Assembly (NCBI GenBank): GCA_001986395.2
Contig: MQVO02000031.1
Coordinates: forward strand, 186,001 to 250,000
DNA from: Irpex lacteus
Taxonomy: Eukaryota > Basidiomycota > Agaricomycetes > Polyporales > Irpicaceae
Direction of reading: 5' to 3'
Length of the DNA: 64,000 nt
The position numbers and the translations under genes are program-made. This document shows, one piece after another, positions 11,989-20,800 of this stretch; the first letter of the stretch is position 1; each line of letters begins with the position of its first letter. Under the pieces are notes generated by a model. The model saw only the letters and a list, made by a program, of their open reading frames with translations. It had not been told where the DNA came from and did not search any database.

Positions 11989-14343
11989 ATGGCGCATCCA
12001 TCCACTCTCATGCCACTGCCAGGCGATCGTTCCGTTCCGTCTTTCGATCCGACCCAACCTCGGACCCTTTGCCGCTATTTTGACCACTTGGAGATGTTGT
12101 TTACGCGAGCAGGCATCACAGAGGATCAGGAAAGGAAGAGATATGGTATCCAGTACGTTCCGATCGAAATTTCGGACCAGTGGGAGGTACTGGCATCGTT
12201 TCTGCAGCCTTACTCCTATGTGTCATGGCGGAATGACGTCCTCGGGCTCTATCCGGGTGCAGATTCGTCGACCCGCTACACCCGGAACACTCTTCTGGAT
12301 CATGTACACCACTGGCATGCGCGAGGATTCCGGACTCTTGGCGACTGGGCTGAGTTCCTCCGTGTGTTTCGCGCGCAGGCAGTTTGGCTGGTGCGACAAG
12401 GGAAGATCTCTGCCTTGGACCAGGACCGATGGTGCATGGATGCAGTGACTCCTCTACCACCTCAGGTTGCCATCCGACTTCAGATCAAGTACCCAGACAT
12501 TCCCCCCGGCGACGTTTACCCGGTAGATGCACTAGACGAAGCCATGAGGTTCCTGCTGCAAGGAACTTCGTTCCAGACTTCTCCTCCACCTTCCACTGTC
12601 TCTACCGGCTTGCTGAGCATCATGGAACCCTTGCGCACCCCTTCCACTAGAGTTCCGCCCACTACTTCCACCAGTCCGCCCTCTTGTTCCGCTCATCCGC
12701 CCCTTCGTTCCGTTCCGTTCCAGTTCCGCTCTACCACAGGAGGTTCCGTTCCGTTCCGCCCAACCACAACGGATTCCTTGTGTCACTACTGTGCTCGAGC
12801 AGGCTGCCGGGTAGGATCCTGCCCTGAAGCCGCCAAGGACCTTGCTGCAGGACGGATACAGCTCAATAATGAAGGCCGGATTGTTCTTCCCACAGGAGCC
12901 TTTGTTCCAGGTCGTCTTCCTGGGTCTTGCATGCAGGAACGAGTTCAGCAATGGCATTATCGTCGTTCCGGAGCTATTCTAGCGTGTGGTACAAGCTCAA
13001 TGATGTTCCGGATCATGGACAGGCCCTCTTCTAGGGTTCCGGAGACGTCTCCCAGTCGTTATTCCGCTCTGCAAGCACGTATTTTGGCTCTGGAACGCGA
13101 AATACAGGCCCTGAAGCGCGAGTATCAGCAGAGGAACCATTGGAACACCACTCACCACTCCTTCCATGCCCATCCGCTTGATCCGACACCAGTTCCGTCC
13201 TCTCCACAAGTTCCTCCGCCACTGCAGTCATCTTCCCTTGTTTCCCATCCCGGTTCCTTGCCTTCCTCGAACACGCAGTGCATCGACCTCGGACCTATCC
13301 CAGAGGACCTGGAAGCCCTTCTGCAACCTGTCCGTCGTTCCACCACCACTTATGTAGCTGTTCCGTCCCTTGAGGAGTCCACTACAACCTCTAATGTGCT
13401 GCAGACGGCGCCGGAACTGGTTCCGCTTCAGACACCGGATCACGACCTGCTGGGCCCTGCAGAGGGTACAGAAGTCGATCCTGAGTTCCTCTACCGCTAC
13501 TGCAAGGCTCTAATAGAGTCACGAGTACCAGCCCTCCGCTCGCAGCAACGAACCGTGGCCTTATCCGACGTCTCCAGTGTTGCTGAGGTGGAGCAACCAA
13601 GCCTTACTCAGAACTATTCCGGGGCCAGCGCAGTTTCCGTGGAAGACTCCGGAACACCTCCGGAACACTCTCTGCAGCCTAATACACCGGATCCGACCTC
13701 CCTTGTTACTTCTCTGTCACCTACAAAGTTGCCTGAGGAGCTCTTGGTGGAACTACCCTTTGCAGAGTTGGATCTCGTATCCACCCCTTCCTACGCGTCA
13801 GAGGACCATTCAGAGGCTAGTTTAAGCCCGGATCACACTTCCGCCACGCATCCGGACCTCCCTCCTAGTGTTCCATTGTCCTACAGTGCTGCCACAGCAG
13901 TCAATCCGGATTTGACGTTGGAGCCGCTGGAACTAGCAGGAGACGCACCGGAAGGTCCCTTTCGGCTGTGGTGGCTTATGGTATGGCTACTGTACGCTCT
14001 GTTGGTCTTTCCGGCCTTGCTCCTACGTCCATTGTGGGTATGGTGGCGGATTGGCAAGCCAGCAGCTGCAACAGTGTCATGGAACGTCGCACTGGCGGAC
14101 TGGGAGCCGCATACCTCAACGTGGGGTGCTGTCTTGACGACAATGGCAGCCCTTTACGTTCTCTACGGCATATGGCTGGTATTCCGGAAGTTGTTGCGCT
14201 GTTCCGTGGTGGATCCGCCCTCTAGTGTTCCGTTCCATGGCACGGATCCGGAGTCTTGTGTTCCAGTCTGGGACATGGTCGCGGTAACGGATCCGGACTT
14301 ATTCCTACATCTGGCTCCTGTGCCACGGGTCCGGGAGGGTTAG
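11989..14343 (+). CDS. gag: Gag-like protein with C-terminal hydrophobic segments
   Basis: 784 aa. Roughly the first 200 residues form a capsid-like domain of the kind common in Agaricomycete LTR elements (GDRSVPSFDP near the start, LEMLFTRAGIT, VLGLYPGAD, RLQIKYPDIPP). Near residue 265 sits CHYCARAGCRVGSC, a zinc-knuckle spacing CX2CX4CX4C in which the usual third-position His is Cys. It is followed by a DLAAGRIQLNNEGR-type motif and LPTGAFVPG, typical after the knuckle in these Gags. A short Glu/Arg-rich helix near residues 360-385 (ALEREIQALKREYQQ) could be a coiled coil. The rest is Pro/Ser/Thr-rich and low complexity. The last 130 residues hold two strongly hydrophobic stretches (MVWLLYALLVFPALLL and LTTMAALYVLYGIWLVF). 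No catalytic pol domain follows. Confidence 0.85.
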   Translation: MAHPSTLMPLPGDRSVPSFDPTQPRTLCRYFDHLEMLFTRAGITEDQERKRYGIQYVPIEISDQWEVLASFLQPYSYVSWRNDVLGLYPGADSSTRYTRNTLLDHVHHWHARGFRTLGDWAEFLRVFRAQAVWLVRQGKISALDQDRWCMDAVTPLPPQVAIRLQIKYPDIPPGDVYPVDALDEAMRFLLQGTSFQTSPPPSTVSTGLLSIMEPLRTPSTRVPPTTSTSPPSCSAHPPLRSVPFQFRSTTGGSVPFRPTTTDSLCHYCARAGCRVGSCPEAAKDLAAGRIQLNNEGRIVLPTGAFVPGRLPGSCMQERVQQWHYRRSGAILACGTSSMMFRIMDRPSSRVPETSPSRYSALQARILALEREIQALKREYQQRNHWNTTHHSFHAHPLDPTPVPSSPQVPPPLQSSSLVSHPGSLPSSNTQCIDLGPIPEDLEALLQPVRRSTTTYVAVPSLEESTTTSNVLQTAPELVPLQTPDHDLLGPAEGTEVDPEFLYRYCKALIESRVPALRSQQRTVALSDVSSVAEVEQPSLTQNYSGASAVSVEDSGTPPEHSLQPNTPDPTSLVTSLSPTKLPEELLVELPFAELDLVSTPSYASEDHSEASLSPDHTSATHPDLPPSVPLSYSAATAVNPDLTLEPLELAGDAPEGPFRLWWLMVWLLYALLVFPALLLRPLWVWWRIGKPAAATVSWNVALADWEPHTSTWGAVLTTMAALYVLYGIWLVFRKLLRCSVVDPPSSVPFHGTDPESCVPVWDMVAVTDPDLFLHLAPVPRVREG

Positions 14344-14592
14344 GCCCACTCTGCTCCTCCTTCTTCCTTTGTTTTCTTTTCACAAACGGACTCTTTCGAT
14401 TGCTTCTTACCTTGAAAGGTGGTTGCCTCTTTGTGATCATGTTTTTGACTTCTCCAACTGCAGCCTGCCGAGTCCGAGCTTCAGTAGGGAGGACTGGGTA
14501 GGTGACGAGGTTGTTCCCCTTCTGTTCCTTCTCTTCTATGCTTCTCTTTTACCCACAGGTCCAGCCAGTCGGGGACGACTTGGGATTTCAGT

Positions 14593-14603
14593 AGGGAGGA
14601 GGA
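14593..14603 (+). promoter_or_regulatory. Polypurine tract
   Basis: AGGGAGGAGGA abuts the TG of the 3' LTR, the expected place for the plus-strand primer of reverse transcription. Confidence 0.75.
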
Positions 14604-15769
14604 TGATACGCCCAAAAATGCGCTGCAGCTGCATGGATCCCCTTTCCGCCCAGGCCAACCATCTGAGCCCTCCTCTGGACTCTGCAGGGCGTCCGCTCGT
14701 TCCATTCCGTTCCGTTCCGTTCCGCTCCATTCCGCTCAGGTGTTCCGTTCCGTCCTCGCGTTGGTTCCGTTCCGTCCTCATCGCATTTCCGCCCTTCCCT
14801 GCTGCAGCAACCCCCTGGCGCACCTTCTCCCACGTGTACAGGAGCCTTATGGATCAAATCTGGCCACTACCACCCCAATCTGATCAATCCTGCACGTGTC
14901 CGCTTTCGGGAACCTCGGATGGACGTTTCGGCCGATGTTATTGCAACCGCAACCAGTTCCTCCCCCGCCTCTATCAAGTCCGCCATCCATTGGCTGGTTT
15001 TGTACCTTTCCATATGCTCTCTTATGTTCCGGATCCCTTTCCTTTCCTTGCCACCGGACACTTTCCTTTTAGGTGTAGGGCACGATTTTACACATATACT
15101 GCATGTACCCGTTGATAGCAACCCAATAGACCTCTCCCCCAGACTGTCACCACCTCAATTCTGCGCTCCCTTGTGTCTTCTCGAGCTTCCACTGCGTTTC
15201 CTACTGCGTCTCCTGCGTTTCCGGCGACTTTGTGGTCATTGGCAGGCCACCCAACCATTGGGTTTGCGACTGCGATTGCGTTTACTGTGTCCCGGTGTGT
15301 CCGGACTTTGTGTTTCTTATCCCCCCTTGGTTCCCCTGCTTCTCCCCTGCGTTCCATTGCGATTGTCTTGCGTTCCTTTGGTGTTGTGCCCATTCCACCC
15401 TTCCCCTAGAGCTTCTACTTCATATCTTCTGCTCCATTGCAGTTCCAATCCGTTGTGCTGAGCTTATACTGTGTTCCATCCGTTACATTCCATCCTTCTA
15501 GTTGTGTTGCAGTTCCGCTCTCTTCATTCCGTTCCGTTCCGCTCCACTCCATCCGTTTTGCGTGTTCCGTTCCGTTCCGCTCTTGTTGTTCCGTGCGTTC
15601 CATCCATTCCTTGCATTCTGTTCCTCTGTAGAGCCTTTAGAGTCAGATTTGGGACTCAGAGACCCCTCGCATCACTACACACTCCCCCCCATCGTACTAG
15701 CCACGTTATCGCTCCTCCTAGGGGTTAGGTGGTTAGTTGGTTGTCTTCTGGGCGCGGCTAGGTGTCTCA
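14604..15769 (+). repeat. 3' LTR of the gag-only retrotransposon
   Basis: 1166 bp, matching the 5' LTR throughout. Its last three bases TCA create a TGA stop on the minus strand, which ends the reading frame of the interrupted DUF6535 gene. Confidence 0.93.
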
Positions 15770-15773
15770 ACGA
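15770..15773. repeat. Target site duplication ACGA, right copy
   Basis: The second copy of ACGA, immediately after the 3' LTR. Compare 10599-10602. Confidence 0.8.
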
Positions 15774-17448
15774 AACAATTTTTTATCAAAGTAGTCTCGG
15801 ATATTGGATAGAGCTGCTGGTGAAAGTTCAGGCTTGTCACTAGTAGTGAAGATGGAAAGCATAAGTGTCAGTCCATATATTGAAGTAAATGCACTCTGGT
15901 CTTCTTGAGCTTGAATAGTAAACTCAGGTCTGTCAGAGTAGTATGGAGTTCCACTGATATGATCAACAATGATGTTGGACACAGCAGCCCGTGCCTGAGG
16001 CCTCAAAGAGCCTAGAGGGGCAAAGCCATCAAATGGCCACTCTGGCAGAACACGCTCAGCTGCAGGAAGTGTGGGTAGTCGGTGGGAAAGTACTTCAAGG
16101 ATGAATGTGACTATCTCCTTGTATGGAGGTTTGGGGTGGATGTACTGCAGGGCCTCTCGGAAAGTTGTCTCTAGCATGTCATCATTGGCTTGGATGGCAT
16201 CCACTGATTTGAGGATCTCAACATCAGATGAGACTTCCTTGACCAATTGCTCCTCTTTAGGAATCCTCTGCAATATCACAGCCATGCCAACACAGTACTT
16301 GATGTAGCAAAGATACCATGTTTGTCGGGAGAACAGTGGTGATATGATGGACCACCAGTCTCTCCATTGACAGGGGATACTAAGCAGTGTAGCCACCAAA
16401 GCATTGTGAATAGTTGTGCAGAGAGTAGCCACCACATATCTAAGTGTCTGCTTGACTGCCCTTGATATGTCCAGGAAAGGTTCAAACATTTGCACCAGAT
16501 ATGGAAGGCGACTTGCATTCCAATCAGCATCAGCATCTGAGCAGTAGTAGCTCTTATAGAATGACACATCATGAGATGGAAACAGCTGAATCAACTTATC
16601 AGCCAGCTCAGACAGTCTATGATGAAGATGTGCTATGCCAGTCTTGAGAAGAGTAGTGCGATAAGGGCAGCACGGGAGGAATATGGGAAGAGCAGTAGCA
16701 CCAAAGAAGAACATGGCCCAGCCAATCACAAGGGGAAGGGTGGTATACCCCACACTCTCATGCACAGATGCGGTGAAGTAGCACAGTCCAACAAAGAAGA
16801 GGCCAAGGGAGAGCTGAAGTAGGAGGGGAAGGCATGCAACAATCTCATAAACCATCCATGCCCGCAGCTGCGGCTCACGGAAGTGGCGGATGCGGAGACG
16901 GGCCTGAGGGGAGGGTACCTCAACAGCAAGGAACTCCCGCAGCCATTGCTTGACCAGCATCCCAAAGGAGGCGGTCATAAGACTAAGGATGAGGCTGGAA
17001 AACCAGAGGACATTGACTCTGATGTCCTCAGGAGAGGCTTGGAAGGGAGGAGGCATGGGAGGAGAAATGGTGGTAGCAATCAGCTTGCCATCAGTGAAGT
17101 TGTAGCTCATGGTTTGGTTACCAATGCGCTCAAGTTGATAGGCCATCATGGCAGTGGGGGAGGGTTGGAGGTTGGGATAGGCAGCGACCTGGAAAGCGGA
17201 GAGAACCGCAGAGAACAGACCAGCCTGGAGACACAAGAGGTTAGTAAAAAGAATGTGGCGCGAAGCGGAGAGGTACTCACAAAGACCAGGAGGGTATCCA
17301 CGTCATCCTTGCAGCTTTGGACCTTTTCTTCATCAAACTCGCGGACATCCTTTGACATGGCAGCCCAACCGGTGGATTGCCCTGGGTAGGACGTGACTCT
17401 CACATCATGGACAGCCTCCACGCTGGGAGGGGTCTGATCTAAGGGCAT
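15770..17448 (-). pseudogene. DUF6535-type gene copy A, N-terminal part (541 codons to the LTR)
   Basis: Exon 1 is 17448-17281 (56 codons, ATG chosen because all four paralogs start MxxDQTPP there). Intron 1 is 17225-17280 (GTGAGT, ACTAAC branch, CAG). Exon 2 starts at 17224 and is cut at 15770. The N-terminal part matches the DUF6535 family: YPGQSTGWAAMSKD then DTLLVFAGLFSAVLSAF, with four predicted membrane helices in about the first 240 residues and a conserved RLRIRHFREPQLRAWMVYE loop. Because the LTR supplies a TGA at once, a protein of about 541 aa could still be made from the native promoter. DUF6535 proteins have no established function. The centre (about residues 255-330) differs strongly from the other copies. 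Confidence 0.87.
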
Positions 17449-17450
17449 CC

Positions 17451-17751
17451 TCGGCTCTCAAGAAAAAACACGCAATCGGCTCAGTGCGTAGAATCGGCTC
17501 AGTGCGTAGAATCGGCTCACGCGTGCACGGTCGGCTCAGTAGCACGCAATCGGCTCAGAAGGCGCACACTCGGCTCAGTGTGCGAATTCGGCTCAAGTCC
17601 CAGTCGGCTCTGGCAACGAAATCCACGTATCGGCACAAAGGGGGAGACTCCTGGCACGGCTCTACATCCAAGGTCCACGGCGTCGGCTCTAATCCACGAA
17701 CGAACACGCCGCGCTGTCGGCTCTACAGCGAGGAACGCAACCTTCGGCTCA
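17451..17751 (-). repeat. GAGCCGA heptamer array next to the start of copy A
   Basis: About 12 exact TCGGCTC heptamers (GAGCCGA on the coding strand) lie in 300 bp, the first only 3 bp upstream of the ATG, commonly 15-20 bp apart, with several one-base variants between them. The same array precedes copies B, C and D. It lies between the leader intron (17828-17882) and the start codon, so it is probably transcribed 5' leader; binding of a protein at DNA or RNA level is inference. Confidence 0.8.
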
Positions 17752-17827
17752 GGCGGGGACGGGAACTCAACTCCTACGGACTCTGCTCCAGGGGAAGGAA
17801 TAGCGCAGTTCGCGCTGGCAAGGGGGA

Positions 17828-17882
17828 CTGCAGAAAGTGTTAGCAAGTCATCGCGTGTCGACTAACAGGCGAGGACACTCAC
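17828..17882 (-). promoter_or_regulatory. Conserved 5' leader intron of copy A
   Basis: On the minus strand: GTGAGT donor, TTGCTAACAC branch-like site, TTTCTGCAG acceptor, 55 bp. The same sites occur in the leaders of B (32195-32244), C (49753-49807) and D (63668-63722). This places the transcription start further right. A pyrimidine-rich, TATA-less-looking stretch at about 17890-18120 may be the promoter. Confidence 0.65.
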
Positions 17883-20800
17883 CAGACGGTCAGCGCTAAC
17901 AATCGCTCGAGGTCGTACGAAGATAGACGACGGCACGGCAGGTAACGAGCTCTCGAGGTGAAAACGATGGCGCGCGACAGGTTGATCAATGAGTAAGGCT
18001 TGCTGGCGAGGGCGATGGGTAGCTCGTCGAGCTGGGGATGGTGGTGGTTGCGGTTGAAGAGACGGTGGGAGACGACCTGCCACACCTACGCCGCATGCCT
18101 GTCATTTCCAGGTTTCGGCGCCTATGACCGTCCCGCTGCCCACATCGGTCCGCCCTGAGCCTCAAGACTGAGGACCATGAAGTCTCGTAAACATGTACGT
18201 GATCTGTCTGCCACTTCAGCAGCCATTTGCGAAAGTCGCCACGCAATCACTGTCCCACAGCACACACAGAAATAGGTACATTGGGCAAGACTCGGACATG
18301 CCTGTTCGACATGGAATCTAACGCGGACATTGTACAACACGAGAAGACTAGCATCGTTCGATAATACAGGAGACACCCCCGAGCGCAAGTAATCGAGCAC
18401 AATATCGGACTGCCAGAGTAACTCAGCTTCGTGAAGACTCAAGGGGGCGTCGAGCGATGAGTCGCAGGTAGTTTTGGACCGTGACTGTCCACGTCGTTCG
18501 TAGCTTGAGCTTTGCTTTCAACAAATATATGCGCTTGCGTCCGTACGTTTGCGAGTTTGAGCCACATCGTCCTCCAAAAATAGGGTTCCGAGTTGATAAT
18601 GGCTGCGCGTCCCCTCTTGAGCGAAATCGTCAGGATGCCTTGTCACGCGTTGTTCACGTAAAGTCGGAGAAGGCCAGAGCTCCAGGGTACGAGAGAAGCA
18701 ACTAGTCATATAATCCGCATTTTCGAAAGCAGAGGACGGTACTACCCGACGACGGGCTTTATGAGGGAAATGGCGGCGAGACGAGAGTAGCCGCATACGC
18801 TCGATGATACGGCGCAGAGCGTGAAAGTAGCGCGAAAAGACACCGAACATTATCGAGTTTACATTAGCGACCAGGGCCAGAACCTGACGTCCGTCCATCG
18901 AGGCGACTGCGTGGGCGCAAAGCAAAACGACATAAAACCAGTTCTTGAGGCCGTGATGAGCAGTTCGTCCTGGAAGATGGTGCTCCATAGGACGTCGTCG
19001 ATGGTCGATCAAAGGATTCCTGGTCGTTGGCATCGTCCGGCCCTGCTTGATAGACGGAGCTCGGATAGTAGACCCATCCCTGCTCATAGGAACCATAAGC
19101 GTTGTTCAGGTAATGCGAAAATCAGACTCACGAATATCATACGAACTGAGTCGTCACCGACTCAGTCCTCCGAGCGACGCCTACTACCAACTTCATACGC
19201 CGCTAAGGTCGCTGAGGAGACGCACGTAAATACTAGCAGCCATCCGGCCACCGCTGATGACTGCGGTGTGCATTAGCCATCGATCGTGAGGAATCCGAAG
19301 CCTCGCAACCTACCGCGGACAGCAGCAAGGGTGTCATTGTATTCAGGCAGTCTCTGCGCAGGGCGTTCGGGAGGTGACGTAGTTCGTCTCGCTTTCACAG
19401 GTCTCGCCATAGCTAGCTGGCATGATAAGCATTAGCAGGAATACGGGATTCGAGAGTGTACAATACTGCTCACCTGAGACACCAAAGCCCGTGCCCACCC
19501 CTCTCATACTTGCCGTCCGCTTCGCTCCAGTGGGACGTCACGTACACCGAAATCCCACGCAAAGCTAGTCTTTCTGCTGCAGCACGTCTAGCGTGATGGA
19601 ACTGGGGCTATCGACGATACACTGATCTGCATGATCCTGAGCGCAGATGCAAGAGTGTCTTGCATAACGGACCTTTCCTGAGAGACTGCGCATCTGCTAC
19701 CGCATATAAGCAGAATACATCCCCACGTCGACGACGGCTCGAGTAACGCGAGTGTTTCGTAGCGGACAGCTTTCCGAGGATTAAAGCTGAGACGTCGCCA
19801 TCACACGCGTCGATTCGACGATGGTGAGAAGAGGAGGTACAGCTCGTCACACGCCAAGGCCATTAGGATGATAGCCATGGCTATAGGAGCAAGCAGCGGA
19901 AGCCGAGGCGAGGCCTGCGGAATAGAGAGAGTAAGTGTCGATCATGGGGAGTCAGGGACGAGAGCTCTATGTGTCTCATGAATAGGTTATGACGGACGAC
20001 AGATCGTCCTCGTCTCGGTTGTTTGGTGTTGTCTGTTTGTATGTGTATGCTGCTTCGTTCGAGTCCTAAGAAGCTCACGCGCTAGAACTAAGCTGAGAAA
20101 GTAACAGGCGAATTGTTTATTCAATGCGAAAGGCCATGTCGAGAGTAATCTACGTGTCTTGAACCTATGCGCGTGGTTAGCCGACATAAGAAACAGCGTA
20201 CGAGAGAGATCGCACCCGAATCACTTGGTTCGTCTCTCCCAGACTCTCCGCCTTTATGGCCATTCTCCGTACCGCATCTCTACTCGCGAACTAGTCGAGG
20301 CCTCATCGTCCGGCACGGTTCGTCATTGCAACGATGATCGACGGCGCGCGTACTCCATCGTGCAATGAGCAAGCTGGCCTTCGCATTCTGAGGTGGATCA
20401 GTTGACAGTAGCGAGGATCCTAGACTCACACAGGCTCGCCAAGGGTGGTTGACAAGAGAAAACCAACGAATAGCGTCCGCATTGGGGCTTCCGTCGGTTT
20501 GCGCAGGGTGAGCTATGAACAGAATGGAGCCATGCGAGGGCGGGTCGAAGGAGAAGTGCCTGCGCCCAGAAGTGAGCGAGGAGCAGGAACGAGAGGGGAT
20601 GGGCTTGCGAGTCAATGGAATATGCGGCTTTTCCGCACTATGTCGCGTCGATGTACGAGTGATAGGGGTGGGGAGCACGCAGGTACGTTGTCCGTAGAGG
20701 CCAAGAGCGTGTATAAACGCTTTAGCTATCTTCGTAGTCAAAAGTTGTTAATATCGTGAATAAACAGAGGCAATGGGACGTACCGAGTCGTCTTCATAGC

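Larger units (their letters stand above)
10603..15769 (+). mobile_element. Gag-only LTR retrotransposon inserted in DUF6535 copy A
   Basis: A complete 5167-bp element. It consists of two 1166-bp LTRs starting TGATACG and ending TCTCA, a primer-binding-like site 3 bp after the 5' LTR, one 784-codon gag-like ORF and a purine-rich tract touching the 3' LTR. No protease, reverse transcriptase, RNase H or integrase is encoded between the LTRs (2835 bp internal). It must therefore be non-autonomous for reverse transcription and integration and would depend on a related full element. LTR ends and the 4-bp duplication are intact, and the LTRs look identical, which implies a recent insertion. The Gag resembles the Agaricomycete type usually found with Ty3/gypsy-like elements; that superfamily call rests on Gag only. 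Confidence 0.92.

Noticed and set aside
16883..17389. 168-codon plus-strand ORF opposite the membrane domain, repeated at 48807 and 62742
   Set aside because: Antisense shadow of a strongly conserved coding region; it crosses the real intron 1.
17517..17846. 109-codon frame in the leader of copy A, with a similar one at 63357-63686 in copy D
   Set aside because: The similarity follows from the conserved GAGCCGA array and leader; the frame crosses the predicted leader intron and is not kept in B or C.
18518..19096. 192-codon minus-strand ORF in spacer II
   Set aside because: Low-complexity, Arg-rich translation; its counterpart in spacer IV is broken and out of frame.
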